Below, one piece after another: positions 36,377 to 45,053 of a stretch of 64,000 nucleotides of DNA; the first letter of the stretch is position 1, and every line of letters begins with the position of its first letter. Made by a program: the position numbers and the translations under genes. The notes beneath the pieces were generated by a model, which made no database searches, was not told the origin of the DNA, and saw only the letters and a program-made list of their open reading frames with translations. The DNA lies in the NCBI GenBank assembly GCA_011389575.1, contig JAABUB010000005.1:1-64000 (forward strand). Reading direction: 5' to 3'. The DNA is from Desulfotignum sp. (GTDB lineage Bacteria > Desulfobacterota > Desulfobacteria > Desulfobacterales > Desulfobacteraceae).

Positions 36377-37270
36377 GTGACCTTTGTCAAACTTTTTTTA
36401 ACTGCTTTTTTCTGGGGCGGCACCTTTGTTGCCGGAAAAATAATTGCCGGACAGGTAAATCCCCAATGTGCTGCATTTTTACGATTTGCCATTGCGTCAT
36501 TTTTTCTGGTGATTCTGACCATCCGTCTGGAAGGCAGGCTGCCGCGCATAACACCGGCGCAGGTGTTCTGGATCATGTTATCCGGTCTGACCGGCATCTT
36601 TGCCTATAACCTTTTCTTTTTCACAGGCCTCACCTTTATCAATGCCAATCGGGCGTCTTTGATCATTGCCACCAACCCGATTTTCATCAGTGTGTCTGCC
36701 GCAATTTTGTTCAAGGAAGCGTTAACCCCGGCCAAAATAACGGGCCTGCTTCTGTCTGTGACCGGTGCTGTAACCGTCATCTCCAATGGCCGCCTCTCAA
36801 GCCTGTTCCACAGCGGTATCGGTCCCGGGGAACTGGCTATTCTGGGATGTGTGGTGTCCTGGGTGTCATATTCGCTTTTGGGAAAACAATTAATGAAAAC
36901 CCTTTCTCCGGTGGCAGCTGTCTGTTATGCCTCTGTGGCCGGCACTGTGATGCTGTTTTTTCCCGCCATGTTTCAGGGCCTGTTTCAGGCGGTTCCGTTG
37001 TATACGGCAGAAAACTGGTGGGCTTTGTTTTATCTGGGGTTTTTCGGCACTGTTCTGGGATTTTTCTGGTATTACCAGGGCATTCAAAAGATCGGACCCT
37101 CAAAAGCCGGTGTTTTTATCAATTTTGTCCCGGTCAGTGCCATTGTTTTGTCATACCTGATTCTGGGAGAGCCCCTCACCCCGGCCCTTGTTTTGGGGGC
37201 AGCGCTGGTTTTTGCCGGAATTTATCTGACCACCCGGCCGGACAAGGTCCTCACAGTCCCGTCCAACTGA
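36377..37270 (+). CDS. EamA-family (DMT superfamily) transporter
   Basis: 297 residues from GTG at 36377, chosen because AAAAAGGA precedes it and MTFVKLFLTAFFWGGTFVAGK fits the family N-terminus; the track's TTG at 36305 lacks support. It has ten predicted transmembrane helices in two EamA repeats (FLRFAIASFFLVI in the first, LGFFGTVLGFFWYYQGIQKIGPSKAG in the second). Members export amino acids or other small metabolites; the substrate is unknown. It is 17 bp upstream of the DDAH-like gene, hinting at a shared amino-acid-related role. Confidence 0.88.
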   Translation: MTFVKLFLTAFFWGGTFVAGKIIAGQVNPQCAAFLRFAIASFFLVILTIRLEGRLPRITPAQVFWIMLSGLTGIFAYNLFFFTGLTFINANRASLIIATNPIFISVSAAILFKEALTPAKITGLLLSVTGAVTVISNGRLSSLFHSGIGPGELAILGCVVSWVSYSLLGKQLMKTLSPVAAVCYASVAGTVMLFFPAMFQGLFQAVPLYTAENWWALFYLGFFGTVLGFFWYYQGIQKIGPSKAGVFINFVPVSAIVLSYLILGEPLTPALVLGAALVFAGIYLTTRPDKVLTVPSN

Positions 37271-37287
37271 TAATCAAGGAAAAAAAC

Positions 37288-38049
37288 ATGTTCACATACG
37301 CCATGGTCAAAACACCGTGTAAAAATATGATCAACGGCATCAGCCACGCCAATTTGGGAAAGCCGGATTATACCCTGGCTGTAAAACAGCATGAACACTA
37401 TATTCAGGCGTTGCAATCCTGCGGTCTTGAAGTGATTGTTCTTCCGCCTGATGAGGCTTTTGCAGATTCCACCTTTATTGAAGATACCTGTCTGGTCACG
37501 GGCCGCTGCACTGTAATCACCCGGCCGGGAGCTGTATCCAGGCGCGGGGAAACCCGGGCCGTATCACGGGCAATGGCACGGTTTGACCGGCCGATAACCG
37601 GCATCCAGGCCCCTGCCACCCTGGATGCAGGAGATGTGATGATGGTAAAGGACCATTTTTATGTGGGCCTGTCCGACCGGACCAATGCAGCAGGGGTTGA
37701 TCAGCTCACAAAAATTTTGGCCCCCCATGGGTACAGTGTATCCGCGATTGGACTTTCATCTGTACTCCACCTGAAAACCGGAATTTCCTATCTGGAAGAC
37801 AATTGTCTTCTGGCATGGGGGGAATTTTTATACAAGCCGGAACTGGCCGGCTTCAAAATCCTGCCGGTAGATGAGGCTGAAGCCTGTGCTGCCAACTGCG
37901 TATGGATCAATGACCGGGTGCTGGTACCCAAAGGGTATGAAAAAACCAGGGCCATGATTGAAGACCAGGGATATGAAACCATTGCAGTGGATGTATCTGA
38001 ATTCAGAAAACTGGATGGGGGCTTAAGCTGCCTGTCCCTGCGGTTTTAA
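37288..38049 (+). CDS. DDAH-like amidinotransferase-fold hydrolase
   Basis: 253 residues from ATG at 37288 with AAGGA upstream; the 400-residue track ORF is an in-frame extension over the EamA gene. The fold motifs of dimethylarginine dimethylaminohydrolase and arginine deiminase are seen: DSTFIEDTCLV, RRGETRAV, ATLDAGDVM, LHLKTGISYL and the C-terminal GGLSCLSL with the nucleophilic Cys. Candidate substrates are methylated arginines or a related guanidino compound; in bacteria the physiological substrate is often unclear. Confidence 0.85.
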   Translation: MFTYAMVKTPCKNMINGISHANLGKPDYTLAVKQHEHYIQALQSCGLEVIVLPPDEAFADSTFIEDTCLVTGRCTVITRPGAVSRRGETRAVSRAMARFDRPITGIQAPATLDAGDVMMVKDHFYVGLSDRTNAAGVDQLTKILAPHGYSVSAIGLSSVLHLKTGISYLEDNCLLAWGEFLYKPELAGFKILPVDEAEACAANCVWINDRVLVPKGYEKTRAMIEDQGYETIAVDVSEFRKLDGGLSCLSLRF

Positions 38050-38091
38050 CCAGGGCCTGCATACAGCAGGGGCCGGGAGCCTGAAAAAAAA

Positions 38092-38135
38092 TGCCGGAAC
38101 CGCCCTGTGCATCTTTTACAAGGACGGTTCCGGCA
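38092..38135 (-). terminator. Terminator after the ferredoxin gene
   Basis: An 11-bp perfect stem TGCCGGAACCG/CGGTTCCGGCA, with extra pairing in the loop, is followed on the minus strand by eight Ts. It lies 70 bp past the ferredoxin stop and 42 bp past the convergent DDAH-like stop, so it can serve both. Confidence 0.85.
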
Positions 38136-38205
38136 TTCAGGCAGCCACCAGACAAATAACACCACGTGCTATACCGGTCCGGTGGAAGCCATATGTTCCA
38201 AGGTT

Positions 38206-38394
38206 CTAGTCTTCTTCAATAACGATTGCGTCTTCTTCACACACTTCTACACAGCTCTCACATCCCATGCATTCTTCCGCATTGACCGGAACTGATTTTT
38301 CGTTTTCCATTTCAAATACTTCCACAGGACAAACGTCCACACATTCTTCACAACCAACGCATTTTGCTTCGTCAACAATTGGGGTAAATGCCAT
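38206..38394 (-). CDS. 2[4Fe-4S] ferredoxin
   Basis: 62 residues, very acidic. Two clusters are visible: CVGCEECVDVCP and CMGCESCVEVCE. The second lacks the usual Pro after the last Cys. It is a low-potential cytoplasmic electron carrier, abundant in strict anaerobes. AGGAGG precedes the ATG, and the minus-strand upstream region has a perfect TATAAT (38435-38430) without a good -35. The gene is monocistronic. Confidence 0.95.
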   Translation of the reverse strand: MAFTPIVDEAKCVGCEECVDVCPVEVFEMENEKSVPVNAEECMGCESCVEVCEEDAIVIEED

Positions 38395-38514
38395 TTTTAC
38401 AGCCTCCTAAAAATAATTAACATCATTCGATTATAAACCCATTTTTATATCAATTTTGATGTAACTGATTTAAAAAACGCTTTTATAACATGTCCTTTGG
38501 TAAAATCAAGCTTT

Positions 38515-39483
38515 TTATGCTTTTACCGCCACCCGGCAGACCACATGTCTTTTACCCGGCAGTCCGGTATGATTTTCAAGTTCCAACCCTGAAAAAATAC
38601 CCACCTGGAGCCGGGCGAACATACTGCAGTCGTCCATGGCCGGCAACAGGTCTTCTGGCAGGTTATTCTGATTTTCCGGATATTGGTGTGTCACAATTTT
38701 TTCCAGTATATCCAAAAAATGATTTTGCCATTCAGGCCTGCGCACACAACCATGTTCATGCACTTTTATGTAACCAATGTCAAGGGCATTTATGAACCGG
38801 GGAGAAATTGCCGCAAGAAAGTCAAAAACCGCACTGCTGGTGGTGATAAGCACCATCGGCCGTTCACCTGCAAAAACGTTTTCTTCTCTGGCAAAAGCTG
38901 ACCACGCCCGGATACGTGCACCTGTCATAGACAAACCTGGATCCCGAAACCGTATCTGAGCTGTATCCGGCACGATGGCATCCGGATCTCCTCTCAGATC
39001 TGCAAACAGCGCAGCCCGCCTTTTTTCCAGATCAGCCAGTTCAGCATCAACGGCTGCATTATGGGCATCAGTGATCTGGGCAATCTTTAAAAACAGCAGG
39101 GGATCAACAGAAGGTGACGTCCCGATCTTACCGGGCACATCCTGCCGGATCCTGGCCCGAAGCTCAGACTGAATGACACCGGGTCCGGCATCATCGATAA
39201 AATAGGGACTGTCCTTGAGCAAAGACTTCAGGTTCCGCTGATTGCCCTTGTGCAGTGCTGCCCAGTCCAGCCAGGCTGCCACCTGAGACTCCACCTGCCC
39301 AAGGCGGTCGTCTGAGGTGAAGACAGGGGTTGCCACTTTTTTTTCCACCAAAGGCTTCATCGGGGAATTTTTGGGCAGGTCTGCTGCCAGGGGCAGATAT
39401 TGAAAATTGGGAAAAACCGTTGCCAAAGCCCTGCGCTGATGCTGGTCAACGTGGGAAAACGGAAAAAACACCATGTCCATCAT
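38515..39483 (-). CDS. Unknown protein co-encoded with the cysteine synthase/CysRS-like fusion
   Basis: 322 residues, not recognised. There is no signal peptide or membrane helix. A central helical stretch (NAAVDAELADLEKRRAALFADL) and an alpha/beta-like segment (ERPMVLITTSSAVFDFLA) can be seen, but no catalytic motif stands out. The ATG overlaps the stop of the upstream fusion gene by 4 bp, so both are almost certainly translated together. Its role may lie with cysteine or sulfur metabolism, by context only. Confidence 0.7.
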   Translation of the reverse strand: MMDMVFFPFSHVDQHQRRALATVFPNFQYLPLAADLPKNSPMKPLVEKKVATPVFTSDDRLGQVESQVAAWLDWAALHKGNQRNLKSLLKDSPYFIDDAGPGVIQSELRARIRQDVPGKIGTSPSVDPLLFLKIAQITDAHNAAVDAELADLEKRRAALFADLRGDPDAIVPDTAQIRFRDPGLSMTGARIRAWSAFAREENVFAGERPMVLITTSSAVFDFLAAISPRFINALDIGYIKVHEHGCVRRPEWQNHFLDILEKIVTHQYPENQNNLPEDLLPAMDDCSMFARLQVGIFSGLELENHTGLPGKRHVVCRVAVKA

Positions 39484-41783
39484 CTTATACCAACCTTTTG
39501 ATCATGTACCTGCACCCCTAAAGAAGCAAGCTTTTGTCTGATTTTGTCCGCGGTTTTCCAATCCTGGTTCTGCCGGGCTTCAGTCCGCTGCCTGAGAAGA
39601 TGTTTCACATCAGTGGAATATTGTTTTTTTTTGCTGAAATCGCATACCTGCAGGATATTGTCCATATCCCTGAACCCATCCAGAAGCTGGTTTGCATCAG
39701 CAGAACTGACCCGGTTTCGGGTCACCAAAGCATTAATTTTCCTGACATTGGCCAGAAGCCCGGCTATGGCTACAGAAATTTTCAAATCATCTGCCAGGGC
39801 GGTTAAAATGCCGTGGCGGATATCATAGACCAGCTGGTCTGTTTCCCCGTTGGACATCCCCTCTGTCATATTCCCGGACCTGATTTTTTCCAGAATCGCA
39901 ATACACCGGTTGATTTTGGCCAGGGTTGACTTTGCATCGGCAAGTGCCCGAAAAGATAATACCAGGCCTCTGCGGTAATGACCGGACAGAAGCCAGAAAC
40001 GGATGGTTCTATCATCCCACCCCTGGTCTGCCAGGGTATCAAGGGTGATATCATCCATGGATTTTTTCCCCAGAGAACCGTCATATCTTACCGGGTTGCA
40101 ATGCAGCCATATATTGGCCAGCTGCTGTCCGCATGCAGCCCTGGCAATGGCCCGTTCATTTTCATGGTGGGGAAATACCAGTTCCCGGCTGCCGGTATGG
40201 ATGTCAAAAGGCACACCCAGACAGGCCATGGACATGGCAGCACATTGCAGGTGCAAAGAAGGCCTGACAGTGCCCCATTCCGTTTTCAGACCTATCCCAT
40301 GGCGCAGCTCGGACAGGCGGACCCGCTTGAACAAGGTAAAATCTCTGGGGTTGTGTTTTTCATATTCATCCAGGTCCACAGTGCTTCCCAGCCTGATTTT
40401 ATGGATATCCATCTTGGACAATTGTCCATATTCAGGGACACTGGAGATATCAAAGTACACGGAATGCAGTTTTTCATAAGCATGGCCCTGATTAAACAGT
40501 TTGCGGGTCAGATCACTCATATCAGCGAAGTGGTCTGATACTTTAGGGTACGCCTGGGCCTGTCGGATCCTGAGGCGCGCAAGGTCTTGGGCAAAAGCCT
40601 CTATATGGGGGGTGGTAAAATCCTTGAGGGAACAGCCGGCCTGTTTTGCACCCTGGATGGTGCGGTCATCATAATCGGTAATATTGACCACGTGGTTGAC
40701 ATCTATCTTATGAAAAGCCAGGTACCGTACCAGCAGGTCTGTGAAGACAAACCGTCTGAAACGCCCGGGATTCAGACGCTGGTATACAGTGGGACCACAG
40801 GTATAAATGGACACAGTGTCTGGTTTCAAGGGCTTGAACCGCTGTTTTTCCGCTGTAAGGCTGTTAAACAGGTTCAAATGTATTTTGTTTTTCACTGAGA
40901 ACAGCGGTGTGGACAGATATCTTTCCCCGGAATCAGGAAAAATAACCACCACCACCCCTTTTTGCATCTGCCGGGCCTCTTTTATGGCAGCAGCCATGGC
41001 AGCACCGGAACTCATACCCACAAACAGCCCTTCACTGGATGCCAGTTGCCGGGCCGTATCAAAAGCCAGGTCATCATCTATATACAGCACCTGATCCAAT
41101 CTTTTCTTATCAAAAATTTCCGGGGTATAGGATTCTTTCATATTCTTGAGCCCTTGAATCCCATGGCCCAAAAAGGGTTCGGCACAGACAATTCTGGTGC
41201 CGGGACTGTTTTCCTTAAAGTACCGGGAAAGCCCCATCAGGGTGCCTGACGTTCCCACTGTGGCCACCACACTGGATATTTTCTGATGTACCTGTGACAC
41301 GATTTCCGGAGCTGTGGTATGATAATGGGCCTGCCAGTTGGCATCGTTGTTATACTGGTCAGTGATAAAATACGTATCCGGATTTTCCCGGGCCAGGCGG
41401 TAGGCTTCTTCAATGGCACCATCCGAGCCCAGATGCCGGGGTGTCAGAATGATTTTTGCCCCCCGGGCCCGAAGAATGTTTTTGCGTTCCTCGCTGGCAT
41501 TCTCCGCCATGGTCAGCGCAAGATGATAGCCTTTCACCGCACATATCATGGCCAGGCCGATACCGGTATTGCCCGAAGTGGCTTCAATAACGGTTTTTTC
41601 TTTGGTGAGCTGGCCGGATGCCTCGCCTGCAGTGATCATGTAGAGGGCAGCCCGGTCCTTGACAGATCCTCCGGGATTCATGTATTCCAGTTTGGCCAGT
41701 ATCTTCACCCCGGGCACAGGATTCATCCGCACAATTTCCACAACCGGGGTGTTACCGATGGCATCTATGATGGAGTCTATCAT
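39480..41783 (-). CDS. Fusion of cysteine synthase with a CysRS-like domain lacking class I signature motifs
   Basis: 767 residues in one frame. Residues 1-305 are a complete CysK/CysM-type O-acetylserine sulfhydrylase: PLP Lys42 in NPGGSVKDR, EATSGNTG, VGTSGTLMG and DSGERYLST. Residues from about 320 are cysteinyl-tRNA synthetase-like: YTCGPTVY, NITDYDD, LHLQCAAMS and FPHHENE keep the zinc ligands (C329, C514, H539/H540, E541). However, the HIGH motif is NPGR (338-341) and KMSKS is replaced by KKSMD. Both motifs bind and activate ATP in class I synthetases, so aminoacylation is doubtful. AAAGGA precedes the ATG. Its role may be a regulatory or a new cysteine-using activity. Confidence 0.88.
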   Translation of the reverse strand: MIDSIIDAIGNTPVVEIVRMNPVPGVKILAKLEYMNPGGSVKDRAALYMITAGEASGQLTKEKTVIEATSGNTGIGLAMICAVKGYHLALTMAENASEERKNILRARGAKIILTPRHLGSDGAIEEAYRLARENPDTYFITDQYNNDANWQAHYHTTAPEIVSQVHQKISSVVATVGTSGTLMGLSRYFKENSPGTRIVCAEPFLGHGIQGLKNMKESYTPEIFDKKRLDQVLYIDDDLAFDTARQLASSEGLFVGMSSGAAMAAAIKEARQMQKGVVVVIFPDSGERYLSTPLFSVKNKIHLNLFNSLTAEKQRFKPLKPDTVSIYTCGPTVYQRLNPGRFRRFVFTDLLVRYLAFHKIDVNHVVNITDYDDRTIQGAKQAGCSLKDFTTPHIEAFAQDLARLRIRQAQAYPKVSDHFADMSDLTRKLFNQGHAYEKLHSVYFDISSVPEYGQLSKMDIHKIRLGSTVDLDEYEKHNPRDFTLFKRVRLSELRHGIGLKTEWGTVRPSLHLQCAAMSMACLGVPFDIHTGSRELVFPHHENERAIARAACGQQLANIWLHCNPVRYDGSLGKKSMDDITLDTLADQGWDDRTIRFWLLSGHYRRGLVLSFRALADAKSTLAKINRCIAILEKIRSGNMTEGMSNGETDQLVYDIRHGILTALADDLKISVAIAGLLANVRKINALVTRNRVSSADANQLLDGFRDMDNILQVCDFSKKKQYSTDVKHLLRQRTEARQNQDWKTADKIRQKLASLGVQVHDQKVGIR

Positions 41784-41847
41784 GGGGGTCCTTTTAACAC
41801 GGGCATCCCGGGCTGGCCGATTTACAGGAAAAAGGCCGGATTCCGGC

Positions 41848-41877
41848 TTGACATTTACAACATAAGATGGCTTTATA
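41848..41877 (+). promoter_or_regulatory. Candidate promoter for lptD
   Basis: A perfect TTGACA (41848-41853) is followed by TTTATA (41872-41877) with an 18-bp spacer, 41 bp upstream of the chosen lptD start and inside the gap to the divergent cysteine synthase fusion. The -10 is weak. Confidence 0.4.
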
Positions 41878-41918
41878 CAGTAATTTTAATGGTTGTGCAA
41901 TTGATTACTGGAAGCTCC

Positions 41919-44174
41919 ATGCGCTGTTTATTACCTCCCAAAAACCTGATTTTGTCCTTCATATCTGTTTTGCTGTGTTTTTTTGTATGCCTGACAAGTA
42001 CAGGACAGGCAGTTGACCTGCCAAAAGATCCTGAAACCATTTCCTGGAATCTTTCAGCCATGATGGTCACTTATGATGACAAAAAAGATCTGTTCATTGC
42101 CGAGGACAATGTGGTCATTACCGGTGGAAAAACCCGCCTGGAAGCAGACTATGTTGAATTCTCAAATACAACCAGGGATGCTTTTGCCCAGGGAAATGTC
42201 AGGCTGATTTCCGGCGGAGATGTCATTTCCTGCAATGCCATGGAGATCAACCTTGCCTCCCAGACAGGATATATTCACAAAGGCACCATTTTTATCCAGA
42301 AAAACCATTTTTATATCCATGGTGAAAATATCCGCAAGACCGGCAAGATCACATACACTGCCCGGAAAGCATCCATCACCTCTTGTGCGGGTGACACCCC
42401 GGACTGGAAAATCACCGGCACAGATGTCAAAGTGACCATTGAAGGTTACGGATCGGCCAGAGACGCGACCCTGTGGGCAAAAAACATGCCGGCCCTGTAT
42501 GCGCCTTTTCTCACATTTCCGGTGAAAACCAAACGCCAGACCGGTTTTCTCACCCCCAGAGTTTCTTCTTCCGACCGTTTGGGATTTGTATATGAACAGC
42601 CGTTTTTCTGGTCCATTTCCCCCAGCACTGATGCCACTTTGTATGCAGGGTATCTGTCGGACCGGGGCCCCAAAATTGCCGGGGAATACCGATATCTGTC
42701 CGATGCCCGGTCCAAGGGCCTGTGGCGCCTGGATTTTTTTTCCGATGACAAAATCGATGACGGAACTGATGCCACCAAAGATTACCGGTTCGATACCACC
42801 CCTGTGAGAACCAAGACAGACCGCTACTGGCTGCGCATGAAAACAGACCAGGCACTGCCCAATGATTTTTTTGCCAAACTGGATGTGGATGTTGTGTCTG
42901 ATGCTGATTACCTGCTGGAGTTTAAAGACGGGCTTACCGGATATGACAATACCAACCAGATGTTTCAAGAGCAGTTTGGAAGGGGTCTGGATGAATATGA
43001 TGACACCATCAGAAAAAACAGTGTGATCATTGACCGTACCTGGTCCCAGCACGCCCTGATAACCAGGGCCCTGTGGTATGATGATGTCATTGCCAGGCGC
43101 AGCAATACCCTGGATACCACCCTGCAGACCCTTCCGGGTGTGGAATTTGATGCCGTCCGCCAGCAGATAGGGTCCACTGATATTTATTATTCCCTGGAAT
43201 CCGGGTTCACCTCTTTTTTCCGCCAGGATACCATAAACACGGCTGCTTCCCATCAGACAGATGCCAAAGTCAATGGACAACGTATGATTGTAAATCCCAG
43301 GTTTTTTTATCCCATGAAACTGGGAAAATCACTGGCTTTCCAGCCGTTTGTCGGTGTACATGCGACCGCCTACCATACAGACAGTTTTGTGGATATCAAC
43401 AAAGACGATGACAGTCTCAGATTCCGGGGAATCTATGATCTGGGCACAGATATTTCCACCCGGTTGAACCGGGTTTTCACAGTGAATTCCGGATTTGCCG
43501 ACAAAATCCAGCACCAGGTGACCCCGGCACTGGGGTACCGTTTTTTACCCCGGGTGGACCAGAAAGATCTGCCCTATTTTGATTCCCTGGATGACATCAA
43601 AAAAGAAAACACACTCACCTGGTCCTTGACCAACCGGTTTACCGCAAAAAAAACCATTGCCGGACAGGATCAGACCTTTGAAAACCAATACCGGGAACTG
43701 GGATGGATAAAATTCTTCCAGGACTATGATATCAAAAATGAGCGGGATGGCGCTGATGCCGAAGGCAGGCCCTGGTCTGATATCCAGATGGAAGCAAGAA
43801 TCTTTCCTTTTTCTTTTTTGGCATTGCATACAGATGTGGCATGGTCCCCTTACACCTATGATTTCACCATCCTGAATATTGATACCACTGTGACAGACAA
43901 AAGAGGGGATGCCGTCACCACAGCCTACAGATATACCAAAGACAAAACAGAATATTGGTATACCAGATTCAAGGCACAGATTACCCCGGTTTTGTCTGCC
44001 TATTATTCCTTTGAACTGGATCTTGCCCGTGAAAATACCATTGAAACCCGCACCGGTATCATCCTGGATGAAGCCTGCTGGGTTATGGGCCTGGAATTCA
44101 AGGAGTCAGATACAGACAGACGGATCGCCTTCATGATTACCTTGAAGGGAATTGGAGAATTCAGCACCCGATGA
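41919..44174 (+). CDS. lptD: LPS-assembly outer membrane protein LptD
   Basis: 751 residues from ATG at 41919, chosen for GGAAG at good spacing and the signal peptide that follows (about 1-32, ending GQA). The track's 951-residue ORF extends backwards over the divergent gene. The periplasmic OstA-type beta-jellyroll (about 45-190, with NVVITGGKTRLEADYVEF) precedes a C-terminal beta-barrel with MPALYAPFLTFPVKTKRQTGFL, a strong LptD signature. It inserts LPS into the outer leaflet with LptE. The next gene overlaps its stop by 4 bp. Confidence 0.95.
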   Translation: MRCLLPPKNLILSFISVLLCFFVCLTSTGQAVDLPKDPETISWNLSAMMVTYDDKKDLFIAEDNVVITGGKTRLEADYVEFSNTTRDAFAQGNVRLISGGDVISCNAMEINLASQTGYIHKGTIFIQKNHFYIHGENIRKTGKITYTARKASITSCAGDTPDWKITGTDVKVTIEGYGSARDATLWAKNMPALYAPFLTFPVKTKRQTGFLTPRVSSSDRLGFVYEQPFFWSISPSTDATLYAGYLSDRGPKIAGEYRYLSDARSKGLWRLDFFSDDKIDDGTDATKDYRFDTTPVRTKTDRYWLRMKTDQALPNDFFAKLDVDVVSDADYLLEFKDGLTGYDNTNQMFQEQFGRGLDEYDDTIRKNSVIIDRTWSQHALITRALWYDDVIARRSNTLDTTLQTLPGVEFDAVRQQIGSTDIYYSLESGFTSFFRQDTINTAASHQTDAKVNGQRMIVNPRFFYPMKLGKSLAFQPFVGVHATAYHTDSFVDINKDDDSLRFRGIYDLGTDISTRLNRVFTVNSGFADKIQHQVTPALGYRFLPRVDQKDLPYFDSLDDIKKENTLTWSLTNRFTAKKTIAGQDQTFENQYRELGWIKFFQDYDIKNERDGADAEGRPWSDIQMEARIFPFSFLALHTDVAWSPYTYDFTILNIDTTVTDKRGDAVTTAYRYTKDKTEYWYTRFKAQITPVLSAYYSFELDLARENTIETRTGIILDEACWVMGLEFKESDTDRRIAFMITLKGIGEFSTR

Positions 44175-44695
44175 CACAATCCTTTCACTGGTTTGCCCTT
44201 TTGAGCAGGAGCAATTTTGAGCAGATGGTCTTTGACCAGGTTACCAGAAAAAAAATTACTGCGTTTTTGCCCAAAACCAGAAAACTCAGCCGTCGCAAAG
44301 ACCGCAAACGTATCATTGAAGTTCCCTTGTTTCCCGGATATCTGTTTGTCAGATCCTGCTTTGACTCTTCCCATCAGCTCAGCATTTTAAAAACACTGGG
44401 GGCCGTCCGGATACTGGGAAATACCCAGGGTCCCACACCCATACCAGACACCCAGATTCAGTCCCTTAAAATCATGACCTCAGCAGGTACGGACCTGATT
44501 ACCGGATCGTGCATCCAGTTGCAGAAAGGAGATCCGGTCATGGTGGTGGAAGGCCCGATGGCAGGCCTGAAAGGCGAATTTTTTCAGCATAAGGGACAGG
44601 GACGGGTGATTATTAAAGTCACGCTGCTCGGTCAGTATGCCGGGGTTGAGATAGATCGTGACAATGTTGAAAAAATACCGGCATTATTGTCATAA
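44171..44695 (+). CDS. NusG/RfaH-like transcription antitermination protein
   Basis: 174 residues. The NGN domain (HWFALLSRSNFEQMVFDQV, then VPLFPGYLFVR) is followed by a KOW domain (GDPVMVVEGPMAGLKGEF, ending VEKI). Housekeeping NusG normally sits beside secE and rplK; this location and divergence fit a specialised paralog of the RfaH/UpxY kind, which lets RNA polymerase read through long surface-polysaccharide operons. Overlap with lptD by 4 bp ties it to LPS. The target operon is not in the window. Confidence 0.88.
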   Translation: MTQSFHWFALLSRSNFEQMVFDQVTRKKITAFLPKTRKLSRRKDRKRIIEVPLFPGYLFVRSCFDSSHQLSILKTLGAVRILGNTQGPTPIPDTQIQSLKIMTSAGTDLITGSCIQLQKGDPVMVVEGPMAGLKGEFFQHKGQGRVIIKVTLLGQYAGVEIDRDNVEKIPALLS

Positions 44696-44773
44696 CTCCT
44701 TGACTTTTTATAAATTTTTAAATAAACCCTTTCAACATGACACGCTGTTTCTTACAAAAATTATAGAGGATGT

Positions 44774-45049
44774 ATGAACAAACTTGAATTGATTTCTACA
44801 TTAAAAGACCGCACCGACCTGACCAAGACAGAAGCTGCAGAGGTGATAAAAATCTTTTTTGATTCTCTTTCCCGGGCCTTTATAGAAGGAGAACGGGTTG
44901 AAATCAGGGGATTTTGCAGTTTTCACATCAAAGAATACAAAAGCTATGTGGGCAGAAATCCCAAAACAGGAGAAAAAGTGAAGATTCCTCCCAAGCGGCT
45001 GCCTTTTTTCAAATGCGGAAAAGAACTTAAAGAACGGGTCGACTACTAG
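44774..45049 (+). CDS. HU/IHF-family DNA-binding protein
   Basis: 91 residues. MNKLELISTLKDRTDLTKTEA and the arm region YVGRNPKTGEKVKIPPKR are HU/IHF-like. It is more divergent than the HU at 5011: GFCSFHIKEYK replaces the usual GFGTF. It could be an IHF-type subunit or an HU paralog. A weak GAGG precedes the ATG. It lies between the RfaH-like gene and holB. Confidence 0.9.
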   Translation: MNKLELISTLKDRTDLTKTEAAEVIKIFFDSLSRAFIEGERVEIRGFCSFHIKEYKSYVGRNPKTGEKVKIPPKRLPFFKCGKELKERVDY

Positions 45050-45053
45050 TTTT

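Noticed and set aside
36847-37287. N-terminal extension of the DDAH-like ORF
   Set aside because: It overlaps the EamA transporter in another frame; the ATG at 37288 has an AAGGA site and the family N-terminus.
41319-41918. 200-codon N-terminal extension of lptD
   Set aside because: It is antisense to the cysteine synthase domain; the signal peptide and ribosome binding site are at 41919.
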